From: Desulfolinea sp050305405
Lineage (GTDB): Bacteria; Chloroflexota; Anaerolineae; Anaerolineales; Villigracilaceae
Assembly: GCA_050305405.1 (NCBI GenBank)
Contig: JBNLFG010000002.1
Coordinates: forward strand, 186,001 to 250,000
Reading direction: 5' to 3'
DNA length: 64,000 nucleotides
Shown here piece after piece: positions 8,901 to 18,399 of the stretch (within the stretch, counting starts at the first letter, position 1; each line of letters opens with the position of its first letter). The notes under the pieces were generated by a model. That model searched no databases. It had not been told where the DNA came from and saw nothing but the letters and a program-made list of their open reading frames with translations. The position numbers and the translations under genes are program-made.

Positions 8901-10490
8901 AAAGTTGTTGCTATTTTGGGTGTGGGGAACAAAGTAACTAACTATAACGAGCAAGATGTTGAAATCGTAACTCTGGTTGCAGATATGTGCTGGGAGATCG
9001 CTGAACGCAAGCTCACCGAGAAAGCGCTACGTGAAAGTGAAGACTTCTTGAATGAGACGCAACAACTTGCGCGCTTAGGTTCGTATCGTCTTTATGTCAA
9101 TGCTGAGTTTTGGACTAGTAATGAAGTTCTTGATTCGATATTTGGTATTGATGATGAATATGATCGTTCTACCTCTGGCTGGTTAGCACTGACCCACCCA
9201 GATGATCAAGAGATGATGCAAGCGTATCTTACTGAATACGTCTTTGCAGAACAGAAGGCTTTTGATAAAGAATATCGTATTATCCAACAGCATACGCAGG
9301 AAACGCGCTGGGTTCATGGTTTGGGGAAACTGGAACATGATGGTGAAGGGCGTTTAGTCAGCATGGTCGGAACCATTCAGGATATTACCGCGCGAGTTCT
9401 TGCAGATAAGAAACTAAAAGAAAGCGAAGAGCGTTTACGCACGCTGATTAATGCTACGCCAGATATTATTTGTTTCAAGGATGGTGAAGGGCGCTGGCTG
9501 GCAGCTAACGATGCTGATCTCGCTCTCTTTGAACTCACCGATGTGGATTATGTTGGCAAAAAAGATAGTGAGCTTGCTGAGTATAGCGCTTTTTATCATG
9601 ATTCCTTTTTAACTTGTGAAGATACCGATGAGGTTGCATGGTTGGCAGGTGGCTTATCCAGGCAGAATGAAGTCATCCCAACGCCGCATGATGGTGATAA
9701 AGTCTATGACGTTATTAAGGTGCCTCTTTTTAATGCAGATGGCTCTAGAGAAGCACTGGTTGTTTTGGGGCGCGATATTACCAAGCAGGTTATTGCGCAA
9801 ACGGAGTTGCAAAAATACACGCGTCAGCTTGAGATTGTTAACGCAATCTCGGTTGCACTTTCTACCAGTTTGGCGCTTGATGACTTGCTCAAAACCATTT
9901 TGCAGCAAGTTGTACAAGTTATTTCCTGCGATAGCGCCTCGATCTTCCTTGCAGAAAAAGATCAATTTCTGCGCGTTGTGAATGCAGTTGGATCAGCTGA
10001 AAGGTTTATCGGCCAGAGCTTCTCTCTCGAAGACACCCTAATGAAAAAAATCCGTCCCGATCAAGAAATAATGATTATAGATGATGTAGTCACAGATCCT
10101 GATTATTGCCTTTGGGATGATGCGATGCCTATTCGTGGTTGGATGGGCTTACCGCTTTACGTCCGCGATAACCTGGTTGGTTACCTGACCTTCGACAGTT
10201 TCCAGCCTCAAGCCTTCGGTGCCGCCGACGCATCCCTGGCGGTCGCTTTCGCGACACAGATTGCCCAAGCAATCCATAACGCCCGCCTGTACGAGCGCGT
10301 TATAGCGGATGCGAATGATCTCGAGAAGCATATCCAAGAGCGGACTGCTGAATTGCAGAATTTTGTTGATTTGACGGTCGGGCGCGAGATTCGCATGGTC
10401 GAGTTAAAGGAGATGATTCTCGAGTTGCGCACCCAGTTGATTGAGGCAGGGCACGTTCCAACGGCGGGCGATTCGCTGGAAATATCCTGA
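5976..10490 (+). CDS. giant membrane PAS/GAF sensor with no recognisable output domain
   Basis: A 1504-residue protein. An N-terminal hydrophobic segment (about 7-22) and a second helix (about 83-103) bracket a short external region. After that come about eight PAS-like modules (near 118-235, 243-362, 363-477, 478-600, 600-720, 725-850, 1022-1145, 1146-1275) and two GAF-like domains (about 855-1020 and 1280-1465). PAS modules are recognised from recurring LRESEQRYRSLIENS-type linkers and D(I/V)TER-type ends. The protein ends in a coiled coil (HIQERTAELQNFV) and about 40 further residues, with no HisKA, HATPase, GGDEF, EAL, HD-GYP or methyl-accepting segment. It may pass signals through contact with the kinase encoded next. 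A GAAAGG ribosome site precedes the ATG. Confidence 0.85.
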   Translation: MHRKRKRFLFLLPLMLFLLANSTPFKKIHVGIFVEERRSKRFDFSDERLITNWGQVYVQSGETNISNLDFEGKMIVLQDGGIPDWVLWAGAVLLFALLFLIGTNRYLHRRVNQQSQGDRAELALIMDRIPSMVAFVDARQRYIYVDESYATWYGFNKEDVVGKLVKDVLLPENYEKVRPYLDEMFESGKELEYEHRIVRYDGKPADVAVSYIPKLDVDGKVEAFFATVRDVTEEKKAQISLAESEAKYRRLIDNSLIGVYVIQKGQIKFANQGLSKLFGYENTDAMIDLPIEYLIAPQDIALVNREMRKINSGGKQRSQLAIKALRADGTTFDVEAVSETIEYEGEDAIQGMLINITDRVEAEERFRRLSEASYDALFISEKGVCLEQNLAAVKMFGYTTEEAVGRLGTDWIAPEDRDLVMHHMLTGYEAPYRVTALRKDGSTFPAEIVGRSMQFKGRKVRVTALRDITRQVFAEENLRESEQRYRSLIENSQAAMLLFDPKSGDIVDANAAASAYYGWSQIELCSMTIDNLSVEENENQNNRLSNEESTYFISRHRLADGNVRDVEVYISNIVIAGESFSFAVIHDITERREAERKMLESKERFEKVIRGAPIPITITDKNGDIEFYNDKFIEVFGYTLDDIHLAADWWEKVYPDEAYRAQVQAAWKTAIDDAAATGEQIATQTWNMVCKNGDVRMVEFDMMPLEDISVIIMTDISERVSALNALKERERKLTEAQKIGNMGHWELDLINDELLWSEQIYRIFEVDPVEFAASYGAFLETIHPDDRDRVAEAYAASLENKTPYAITHRLLLKNGDIRYVREHCETEYREDGIPIRSLGTVQNITEQVRSEKVMNVRADLAEYALTHSLDEFLRKTLDEAENLTNSKIGFYHFVSQDQQNLSLQQWSRRTLDGYCTVDELKRHYPVDEAGVWVDCIAARKTIVHNDYMELEHRKGLPEGHAELIRELVVPVIRGDKVVAILGVGNKVTNYNEQDVEIVTLVADMCWEIAERKLTEKALRESEDFLNETQQLARLGSYRLYVNAEFWTSNEVLDSIFGIDDEYDRSTSGWLALTHPDDQEMMQAYLTEYVFAEQKAFDKEYRIIQQHTQETRWVHGLGKLEHDGEGRLVSMVGTIQDITARVLADKKLKESEERLRTLINATPDIICFKDGEGRWLAANDADLALFELTDVDYVGKKDSELAEYSAFYHDSFLTCEDTDEVAWLAGGLSRQNEVIPTPHDGDKVYDVIKVPLFNADGSREALVVLGRDITKQVIAQTELQKYTRQLEIVNAISVALSTSLALDDLLKTILQQVVQVISCDSASIFLAEKDQFLRVVNAVGSAERFIGQSFSLEDTLMKKIRPDQEIMIIDDVVTDPDYCLWDDAMPIRGWMGLPLYVRDNLVGYLTFDSFQPQAFGAADASLAVAFATQIAQAIHNARLYERVIADANDLEKHIQERTAELQNFVDLTVGREIRMVELKEMILELRTQLIEAGHVPTAGDSLEIS

Positions 10491-10642
10491 TTATGAAATA
10501 TGTCCTTTGGTTAGTGTTCTGAACTTTTACACGCGCAACTTACAGTTTTATAGAATTAAAATCTTTGTGTCGTTATGCGATAGAATTATATTCTGTTACT
10601 CGTCTTTCTATTTTATGAGGGTATTTGTTATTCTGTGATGAT

Positions 10643-13600
10643 ATGAAACCAGTCCCTCCCCACCTAAAAAGAACTTTCTCCATTCGATTTGCAGCTTTTT
10701 CTGCACCAGTCATCTTCATCCTGTGTGTGTTGCTGCCTATTGCTTATCTGATGGTACAGAGTGCTTTAAGCGAAGCCGAAGAGCGAGCCTATGAGCGTTT
10801 GGCTTTGGAAGCATCGCATATTGATAGACACTTGCAAGAAGTTTTTTCGTCCATGCAGCATATTAATGCAATCAATACTGAAATGATTACCTCTGGATAT
10901 CTGGATTACCGTTCGGTTGAAGAGTTGCAGCGCTATTTTTTGCTCCAAGTTCGTGAGTCTGATTTTGTTTCCAGTATTTACTTTGGCAATGTGCATGGTG
11001 GACTTGCGAATGCGGGACGTGAATGTAATGGGGATGGATACTATCAGATTAGTACCGAAAATTTTCAAGCGGGGATTTTTGAAAAGTATCTTGTTGATGC
11101 GAATGGGAATTCCACAGAACTTTTATTAAGCGAATCTGGGTTTGATGCCCGCACACGTGATTGGTATCAAAAAGCGCTGGCCGCGGAAGATATGGCTGCT
11201 TGGAGCGATATCTATGTCCTCTTCACAGCGCAAGATATGGCGCTTGCTGCCAGTTATCCCGTTTATGCGGACGATGGGCGGTTATTGGGTGTCGCTGCAA
11301 ATGACCTTTTTTTGGGGCAATTATCAACTTTTTTAAACGATACGCTTGATGATGGATTAGGACAAACGCTGTTGATAGACCGCGATGGGATGTTAATTGC
11401 CTCATCCGAGCATAAGGTGATCGTTTTCGACGAAGATACGCATACATATGAGCGTTTTAACCTTGAGAGCATTTCCGCACCTTTGCTGAATGCGCTTGCC
11501 GCGCAGCTTGTTGCTGATCAAATTGAGTTAAGTGAATTAAAAACAGCCATACAGATAACGGTCTCTGACCAAGGAGAGCGTTATTTTGTCAACCTTAAGC
11601 CGATGCCAGACGAGCAAGGGCTCGACTGGATATCTGTAGTGATCTTGCCCGAAGCTGATTTTATGAACGATGCTTTCGCGCCGCGTCGTATTATTATCTA
11701 TGTTTTCGTGCTTTTAGCATTTTTAATGGTTGGGTTTTCGCTGCTAAGTATTCGCTGGCTTTTGCATCCTCTGCTATTAATGAATGAAAATATTCAAAAA
11801 TTTAATAAAGATGGCCTTCAAAGCCTTTCCGTCGGCACATATTTTAAGGAAATCAATCAAATTGGTAGATCCTTTAATAACCTTGCACATCGTTTGAACC
11901 ATACCCTGACCGACTTATATCAAGAGATTGAAGAACATAAAAACAGTAAGGCGCGTCTGGTATGGAGTGAAACCCTCTACCGTTCTGTCGTAGAAGACTC
12001 TCCCGGACTTTTATGCAGCTTTTTACCAAACGGGGAACTTACCTTTGTAAATAAAAGCTATGCTGAGTACTTTCAGAAGGCGCCAAAAGATTTAATCGGT
12101 ACATCTTTTCTGACCTTCGTGCACAAAGATGATCGTGAGCAAGTAATGGAAGAGATTAGCCGGTTGAACCAGGATAATCCCTCCAATTCGATTGTAGAAA
12201 GAGTCTTTCTTCCAAATGGTGATCTGCATTACCAGCGCTGGGTGAATCGTGTTCTTATTTCAGAGAATGGCGAAATTATAGGGTATCAATCTTTTGGCGA
12301 AGATATTCAGCGCGAATATCAGATTCAACAGACGCAAAGCGCGCTATATCGTATTTCGCAGGCGGCAAATCGTTCTGTCGGTTTGAACGAACTTTACCGT
12401 TCCATTCACCAGATTATTCAGGAGATATTCCTGACCAAGAATCTCTATATCGCCCTTTTCGATGACCAGGAAGAACTACTTCTTCCTGTCTACTACGTGG
12501 ATGAGATGGACCCCAAGCTCCCGAATGCAAGCAAGATGACCGGGCCACCTGCCCATGTGCTGGAGCACAAGCTCTCATTACGTTGTACACCTGAAGAATT
12601 CTTCGCCCTTAAACCAGAAGTGGATTTCGCCACCATCCCAGGGACACCGCCCAAAATTTGGCTGGGTGTTCCATTAATGTTGGATGGCAAAGCCCTGGGT
12701 ATTCTGGCGGTGCAGGATTACGAGAGTGAAGACGCCTTTGGTGTCTACGAACAGGAATTTTTGGAGATGATCGCACCCTCGATCGCGGCTACGATTGCGC
12801 GTAAAAAAGCGGAAGAAAATGTACACAATTATGCTCAGACAAACGCCTTGCTTTTCAAAGCTGCCCAATCGATTAGCGAAACGCTTGATCTTGACACGCT
12901 CTACCAAACACTTTACAGGATCATTGCCGAAGTAATAGCCTGTGACTTCTTCATGGTCTCAAATTACAATCCTGAAGAAGGGCAAATTATCTGTGCTTAC
13001 TTAGTGGAGGATGGTCACCAGCAAGATATTAGCCTCTTTCCGCCCTTGCCCCTCAATCCTACAGGTGAAGATACCCAGAGCAAAGTGATCCTTTCCAAGG
13101 AACCCATCCTGCTTTCAGATCATCTGAAAAATGTAAAAACATCCCAAACAAGTTATTACATTGATGCCAATGGCAAGCTACACGATCCAAAAGAGAAAAA
13201 AACAGACGAGAACATCACACGCTCGGCGATTATTATTCCCCTGCTCTTTGACGCGAATGTCACCGGGGTGATCCAGGTAATGAGCTATCGCGCGGTTGCT
13301 TACACAGAAGATGATTTACATATTGTCGAAGCGCTCAGCAGTCAGATTGCCGTTGCCAGCAATAATGCCCGTCTTTATCTGCAAGCCCAAAAAGAAATTC
13401 ACTTGCGCAGCGAAGCAGAAGCAGAATTGCAAGGCCTCAATGCCCAACTTGAAGAGCGTGTCAAAGAACGCACCATCGAATTACATGAGCGTATTTCAGC
13501 TGTCGAAAGGCTCAACACTGGTATGGCGAATATTATGCAGGATCTCAATATCGCCAACCGGCTTGCCGAAAAGAATGCTCAGGAACTACGCCTTGCCAAT

Positions 13601-14311
13601 GAAGAACTTGAAACCTTCTCATTCTCGGTCTCACATGACTTGCGTGCCCCCTTACGCCATGTCGAGAGTTTCGCGAAACTTCTCTATCAAGCTCTCGATG
13701 ATCGTCTTACAGATGCAGAAAAACGCTATTTCACAAATATCTTTACCGCCGCAGAAAAAATGCGCAATCTGATCAGCGACTTGTTAACGCTCTCGCGCAC
13801 CAGCACATTGGATTTTCACCTTAAACCCGTCAATTTCAATAAGATGATTAAGAGCGTCCGTGCCGAATTGTTTGATACCATCGAGGGGCGCAATATTGAG
13901 TGGAGGCTTGCCTCACTCCCCTCCGCTCAGGCAGACCCTGGACTTATCGAAATTGTTTGGACGAATTTAATTGCAAATGCGGTAAAATATACACGTCTGT
14001 GCGAAACCGCTATTATCGAGATTGGCACTCTCCCTCCTGAAGAAGCAAATATGGACGAATCTCAACAGATTTTCTTTGTCCGCGATAATGGTGTTGGTTT
14101 TGATGAAGCATATCGTGATAAACTTTTTGGTGTTTTCCAACGTCTTCATCAGTCAGATGAATTTGAAGGCAACGGCATTGGCTTGGCTACCGTGAATCGC
14201 ATTATAGCTCGGCATGGGGGAAAAGTCTGGGCTGAAAGCGTCTTGGATAACGGAGCGACCTTTTATTTTTCACTTCCCAAGCAAATAAAACCAAAAAGAA
14301 ATAGCTTTTAA
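10643..14311 (+). CDS. membrane histidine kinase, dCache-HAMP-PAS-GAF-GAF-HisKA-HATPase
   Basis: About 1222 residues. A first membrane helix (about 17-38) and a second (about 350-374) enclose an extracytoplasmic dCache-like sensor (includes DWYQKALAAEDMAAWSDIY and AASYPVYADDGRLLGVAANDL). Inside the cell there is a HAMP-like linker, one PAS (about 446-556), two GAF domains (about 565-720 and 730-910) and a coiled coil. The HisKA domain has the phospho-acceptor in SVSHDLRAPLRH, and the HATPase domain has NLIANAVKYT, FVRDNGVGFD and GNGIGLATVNRI. It should autophosphorylate and pass phosphate to a partner, most simply the receiver protein encoded 39 bases downstream. ATG 10643 is used; a TTG at 10625 after GAGGG is an alternative start. 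Confidence 0.9.
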   Translation: MKPVPPHLKRTFSIRFAAFSAPVIFILCVLLPIAYLMVQSALSEAEERAYERLALEASHIDRHLQEVFSSMQHINAINTEMITSGYLDYRSVEELQRYFLLQVRESDFVSSIYFGNVHGGLANAGRECNGDGYYQISTENFQAGIFEKYLVDANGNSTELLLSESGFDARTRDWYQKALAAEDMAAWSDIYVLFTAQDMALAASYPVYADDGRLLGVAANDLFLGQLSTFLNDTLDDGLGQTLLIDRDGMLIASSEHKVIVFDEDTHTYERFNLESISAPLLNALAAQLVADQIELSELKTAIQITVSDQGERYFVNLKPMPDEQGLDWISVVILPEADFMNDAFAPRRIIIYVFVLLAFLMVGFSLLSIRWLLHPLLLMNENIQKFNKDGLQSLSVGTYFKEINQIGRSFNNLAHRLNHTLTDLYQEIEEHKNSKARLVWSETLYRSVVEDSPGLLCSFLPNGELTFVNKSYAEYFQKAPKDLIGTSFLTFVHKDDREQVMEEISRLNQDNPSNSIVERVFLPNGDLHYQRWVNRVLISENGEIIGYQSFGEDIQREYQIQQTQSALYRISQAANRSVGLNELYRSIHQIIQEIFLTKNLYIALFDDQEELLLPVYYVDEMDPKLPNASKMTGPPAHVLEHKLSLRCTPEEFFALKPEVDFATIPGTPPKIWLGVPLMLDGKALGILAVQDYESEDAFGVYEQEFLEMIAPSIAATIARKKAEENVHNYAQTNALLFKAAQSISETLDLDTLYQTLYRIIAEVIACDFFMVSNYNPEEGQIICAYLVEDGHQQDISLFPPLPLNPTGEDTQSKVILSKEPILLSDHLKNVKTSQTSYYIDANGKLHDPKEKKTDENITRSAIIIPLLFDANVTGVIQVMSYRAVAYTEDDLHIVEALSSQIAVASNNARLYLQAQKEIHLRSEAEAELQGLNAQLEERVKERTIELHERISAVERLNTGMANIMQDLNIANRLAEKNAQELRLANEELETFSFSVSHDLRAPLRHVESFAKLLYQALDDRLTDAEKRYFTNIFTAAEKMRNLISDLLTLSRTSTLDFHLKPVNFNKMIKSVRAELFDTIEGRNIEWRLASLPSAQADPGLIEIVWTNLIANAVKYTRLCETAIIEIGTLPPEEANMDESQQIFFVRDNGVGFDEAYRDKLFGVFQRLHQSDEFEGNGIGLATVNRIIARHGGKVWAESVLDNGATFYFSLPKQIKPKRNSF

Positions 14312-14350
14312 TTTTCAGCAGCCTGCAAAAAACTGGCTAGGACCCTCTTC

Positions 14351-17161
14351 ATGCCCATTCCTCTAAAACTTCTCATTGTGGAAGATGACCCTCTGGATGC
14401 CGAGTTAAATATCGTCAATCTGGAAGCGGAAGGGTTTGCGTGTGAATGGCAGCGTGTGCAGACCGAAAAAGGTCTACGGGCGCTGCTAAAAGCGGAAAAG
14501 TTTGACATCATCCTGATCGACTACAACCTGCCCGGCTTTGACGGCCTAAAAGCCCTGAAAATTATTGCTGATTTTCACTTGGATATTCCCCTGATTTTTG
14601 TTACCGGGAATTTGAAGATGGAACTCGCGATTGACAGTTTGAAAGCCGGTGCAACCGACTTTGTTCATAAAGATCGTATTACGCGCCTGGGGGCTTCCGT
14701 CAGACGTGCGCTCGAAGAATTTTCTTTGCGACGGGCCGACCATCGGAAGCGCGCTGAGTTAAATATTTTCCGAACGCTGAATAATGTTGCTAATCAGGGG
14801 GCGACATTAGAAGAGTTGGCAAATACGCTTGCGGATGTTCTCTCTACAACTTTGCAAAGCAGCGATATTACCGTCCATTTACGCTCAAGTGATGGAAATA
14901 GCCTTGATATCTACAATATTCGACATAATCTTCAACGTGTAGAGCATATTGAAAAGATTCTGGGAATATCTATCCCCTCTCTGCAAATATCTTTGGAGAA
15001 GGATAATGCCTATACTGATGTGCTTCGAGAGAAAAAGGTTAGCGTTCTGGATACTCCAGAAAGTATTCTGGGTCTATACCGTTTATATTTAGAAGTTGCT
15101 CACTTTCCCACGGCTTTACACAAACGGATCGATGGCTTGCTCCAGAAACTGGCTTCGTTTATGGGGATTGAAAAGGTTATTCTTTTTCCGCTTGTTGCAG
15201 ACGATCAGGCGATTGGTTTGTTGGAAATTTCCTATCAGGATCGTACGGATGGATATGATGATTTTGAACGTGTCAGTGAGATGCTGGGACAAATCACAGC
15301 TATTTTTGTGCGTAAAAAGTTGGAAGAAGAAGTTGGGAAGTTGCACGATCAGCAAAAACTGATTCTCGATTCGGCAGCCGAAGGTATCATGGGGATGGAT
15401 ATGGAAGGAAATCATACCTTTGTAAATCCTGCTGCCGCAGAGATGTTAGGCTATGCTGTTTCTGAATTACTGTATCAAAACCATACTCTCTACCATGTAT
15501 CCGAAAGCAGTGATGATAAATCTGATGGTCATGAATGTTCTCTTTTCACTCCCTGCGACGGCCTGGAGACCGTCTTTGTACGTAAAGATGGCACATCTTT
15601 CCCCGTTTCTTATACGAGCTCAAACATTATTAAAGACGGCGAGTCTATCGGGGTGGTATTCTCGTTTCGGGATATCACCGAGCAAGTTGAAAACACGCGC
15701 GAACTCGCTCGTTTGGGGCAGGTTGTCGATCAGGCTCAGGTCTCTGTTGGGATTACCGATCTTGATGGGAATCTGATTTACGTCAATCCCTTTTTTGAGG
15801 AGGTCAGCGGCTATAGTAAAGAGGAGATGCTTTTCAAGAATCCGCGTATATTGAAGAGTGGACATCAAAGCAATGAGGTCTATGAAGAATTGTGGAAGAC
15901 GATCTCATCTGGCGCAACGTGGCAGGGCAGGCTGATTAATCGCAATAAAGAGGGCAATCTTTATCATGACGATGCAATTATTTTCCCGATCAAGACAAGT
16001 AAAGGGGAGACGATTAATTATGCGACCGTAAAACGGGAAATCTCTGCGGAAGTGGAAGCGCAGAAACGGATTGAAAGACAGCTCTCTCGTTTGGGAGCGT
16101 TGCATCTGATTGATATGAAGATTCTCTCGGGCGTGGATTTGGCCGAGATCATTGACGTGGTGCTCAGCGAAGCAATGGAGAAGCTGCAACTGGATGCCGT
16201 TGATTTGCTGCTTTTTGACTCTGAATCACAATCCTTTTCTTGCATTTCTCGTTTTGGATTCAATACACAGGCGCTAGCATTTACCAATTTGCATTTGGGC
16301 GAAGGCTTGGCAGGACAAGCTGCCTTGAGCCGCAAAGTAGTGCATGTCGATGATTTGAAAGAGTTGCAGGGAGCTCCCCAAATAAAGGAAGAAAAATTCC
16401 TGAGCTATTATGGCGTTCCGTTAATCGCCAAAGATGAGTTGAAGGGTGTTATCGAAGTTTTCTTCCGCAAAGAATTTACCCCTGATGATGAATGGTTGAA
16501 CTACTTGAGCGCCATTGCTGGCCAGGCCGCGATTGCGATTGAAAATAATCAGCTCTTTAGTGACCTTGTTAAAAAGAATGCTGAGTTAAGTCTTGCCTAC
16601 GAGGCGACACTCAAAGGTTGGGCGCGCGGACTCGAATTACACGATATGGAGACAGAGGGGCACAGCCGCCGTGTGGTGGATATGACCGTCAGTCTTGCGC
16701 GGCGTATGGGCGTGGACGAAGATCAACTTGTGCATATTCGGCGTGGTGCGTTGCTGCACGATATTGGCAAGTTAGCCATCCCGGAGCGTATCTTGAATAA
16801 GAAGGGCCCCTTCGATCCCGAAGAGAAGGCGCTTATGCAAAAACACACAATCTATGGATATGAGATGCTTGCCGATATTCCTTTCTTGAAACCGGCCTTG
16901 GATATCCCCCGTAGCCACCACGAAAAATGGGACGGAAGCGGCTATCCGCTTGGCTTGAGCGGTACGGAGATTCCCCTGTCTGCACGCATCTTTGCCATCA
17001 TCGATGTTTATGATGCCTTGGGCTATGATCGCCCCTACCGCAAAGCCTGGGATCGCGAAACAGTATTGGATTACCTGCAAGGTGAATCCGGCGCACATTT
17101 TGACCCGGACGTGGTGCAAGCCTTCTTTGATGAATTTGTTTACCAGAAAAAAGACGCCTGA
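14351..17161 (+). CDS. response regulator REC-GAF-PAS-PAS-GAF-HD-GYP, probable c-di-GMP phosphodiesterase
   Basis: A 936-residue protein. The receiver domain (1-125) has the acidic pair E11-D12-D13, acceptor Asp57 (ILIDYNLPG), the Thr of FVTGN and a Lys in VHKDR. A GAF (about 137-320), two PAS domains (about 334-444 and 450-567) and a second GAF (about 577-737) follow. The HD-GYP domain (about 754-930) has GHSRRV, LLHDIGKLAIPERIL, and HHEKWDGSGYP, the complete metal and GYP signature. It is expected to hydrolyse c-di-GMP under control of phosphorylation and ligands. It is read in the same direction as, and directly after, the histidine kinase gene. Confidence 0.92.
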   Translation: MPIPLKLLIVEDDPLDAELNIVNLEAEGFACEWQRVQTEKGLRALLKAEKFDIILIDYNLPGFDGLKALKIIADFHLDIPLIFVTGNLKMELAIDSLKAGATDFVHKDRITRLGASVRRALEEFSLRRADHRKRAELNIFRTLNNVANQGATLEELANTLADVLSTTLQSSDITVHLRSSDGNSLDIYNIRHNLQRVEHIEKILGISIPSLQISLEKDNAYTDVLREKKVSVLDTPESILGLYRLYLEVAHFPTALHKRIDGLLQKLASFMGIEKVILFPLVADDQAIGLLEISYQDRTDGYDDFERVSEMLGQITAIFVRKKLEEEVGKLHDQQKLILDSAAEGIMGMDMEGNHTFVNPAAAEMLGYAVSELLYQNHTLYHVSESSDDKSDGHECSLFTPCDGLETVFVRKDGTSFPVSYTSSNIIKDGESIGVVFSFRDITEQVENTRELARLGQVVDQAQVSVGITDLDGNLIYVNPFFEEVSGYSKEEMLFKNPRILKSGHQSNEVYEELWKTISSGATWQGRLINRNKEGNLYHDDAIIFPIKTSKGETINYATVKREISAEVEAQKRIERQLSRLGALHLIDMKILSGVDLAEIIDVVLSEAMEKLQLDAVDLLLFDSESQSFSCISRFGFNTQALAFTNLHLGEGLAGQAALSRKVVHVDDLKELQGAPQIKEEKFLSYYGVPLIAKDELKGVIEVFFRKEFTPDDEWLNYLSAIAGQAAIAIENNQLFSDLVKKNAELSLAYEATLKGWARGLELHDMETEGHSRRVVDMTVSLARRMGVDEDQLVHIRRGALLHDIGKLAIPERILNKKGPFDPEEKALMQKHTIYGYEMLADIPFLKPALDIPRSHHEKWDGSGYPLGLSGTEIPLSARIFAIIDVYDALGYDRPYRKAWDRETVLDYLQGESGAHFDPDVVQAFFDEFVYQKKDA

Positions 17162-17182
17162 TTTTTTCTTTCTTAACCTACA

Positions 17183-17220
17183 AAAAACGCCCTGTATCAA
17201 CGATACAGGGCAGTTTTTGT
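17183..17220. terminator. bidirectional terminator between the HD-GYP gene and tRNA-Arg
   Basis: GCCCTGTATC pairs with GATACAGGGC around a three-base loop, with an A-run before and T-run after, so it serves both strands. Confidence 0.85.
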
Positions 17221-17291
17221 ACCCCCGCTGAGACTCGAACTCAGGCTTTCGGCTCCGGAGGCCGACGCTCTATCCACTGAGCTACGGGGGC
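17220..17291 (-). tRNA. tRNA-Arg (anticodon CCG)
   Basis: The minus strand folds as a cloverleaf: acceptor GCCCCCG / CGGGGGT, D stem GCTC / GAGC, anticodon stem TCGGC / GCCGA with loop CTCCGGA (anticodon CCG, reads CGG), and T stem CTGAG / CTCAG with loop TTCGAGT. The 3' CCA is not encoded. Confidence 0.95.
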
Positions 17292-17334
17292 GTGATGCAC
17301 GCTAGAATTAGCGCGCGAGCGATTCTACCATTAA

Positions 17335-18324
17335 TTAGGCTAGTGCCTTGTCTTTCAGCGTTTCCAATTCAGCGCGGTATTGTTGAATAAGTGCGACGTT
17401 ATTTTTCTCGTTTCCTAATTTATGATATTGGCTTTTCTTATGTGCCAACTCACCACAAATTTTATAGAAACGATTGGTCGCGCTATAGTTCCCACTCGTT
17501 AGGGCGCGGAAACGGGCGGAGCTTTGCTTTCCTGCCGAGATGGCGGTGTGATATTGCTGCGCAGAGATCAATCCAAGCGTGTACTCTTCCTGCAAATGTA
17601 ATTTAAGCAACTTACGATCACTGGAAAGCGCCCATAGGATGAAGATGAACATGAAGAACCAACCCGTCCAATCAAGGGCGGTGCCGATGGCGAGACCAGA
17701 CAACCCGCCAAGCATGGAAGCCAGTGTATTGTGAAAAGCGTGCGTAAACATCGCAACACTCAGTCCAAATAGCGGGGCAAAGAATTTCACAAAGCCCGAT
17801 TTATTTAAACGCGCCATTGCAAAGCCTATACCGGTAAAGGCTGTATAAAAGGGATGTTGCCAGCCTACCAGAATCACACGCACGAAGACCAAGAACCAAA
17901 GCCCTTCCCAGCCGCCGTCCACGTAGCCATAATTATAGATATAGTGGGTATTCTCGGTCGCGGCAAATCCTAGCGCGGCGATACCCGCATAGACGATGCC
18001 ATCCAGAATGGAGTCGAATTCTTTGCGGAAGATCAGGAAAACGATCAAGACCGCCAGGCCTTTTAAGCTCTCTTCCACGATCGGGGCAATGATCGAGCCT
18101 GTCGCCAGATCGGTTGCGGATTCAGAGCCGGTGAAGACGTAGATGCCCATCCCCAACATGGTGTTAATGATGAAGGCACCACCCGCCGCGATCGCCACGC
18201 CCCAAAAGAAAACCGCGCCGAGCAGAATTTTTGGTTCTCGCTCGTAGCGGTCGGTCCAGTAGAGAATATAGGCGAAGAGAAACATCGGTGCAAAACCGAA
18301 AAAGAGGGAAACTAATAAGGGCAT
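17335..18324 (-). CDS. PrsW-family membrane protease
   Basis: A 329-residue polytopic membrane protein of the PrsW family. The conserved motifs are in order: IIAPIVEESLKG (EExxK), GFAATEN, WQHPFYTAFTGIGFAMA, and MFTHAFHNTLAS. PrsW in Bacillus is the site-1 protease for an anti-sigma factor, and the family is related to CAAX-type intramembrane proteases; the substrate here is unknown. A C-terminal soluble tail of about 100 charged residues follows the last helix. The start was placed at ATG 18324 because AAGGAG lies seven bases upstream; the frame extends further up to the DUF2344 stop. It lies 75 bases downstream of the DUF2344 gene on the same strand. Confidence 0.85.
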   Translation of the reverse strand: MPLLVSLFFGFAPMFLFAYILYWTDRYEREPKILLGAVFFWGVAIAAGGAFIINTMLGMGIYVFTGSESATDLATGSIIAPIVEESLKGLAVLIVFLIFRKEFDSILDGIVYAGIAALGFAATENTHYIYNYGYVDGGWEGLWFLVFVRVILVGWQHPFYTAFTGIGFAMARLNKSGFVKFFAPLFGLSVAMFTHAFHNTLASMLGGLSGLAIGTALDWTGWFFMFIFILWALSSDRKLLKLHLQEEYTLGLISAQQYHTAISAGKQSSARFRALTSGNYSATNRFYKICGELAHKKSQYHKLGNEKNNVALIQQYRAELETLKDKALA

Positions 18325-18399
18325 CGCAGTTCTCCTTTTTAGTGCTGGATTGAAGGAGCGAAACGCTCCTGACAAAGGGCGAGATATGCCCTCAAGCAT

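Noticed and set aside
10441..10638. Plus-strand frame of 65 codons between the giant sensor and the kinase
   Set aside because: It overlaps the end of the sensor gene, lacks a ribosome site and is composition-driven; probably spacer DNA.
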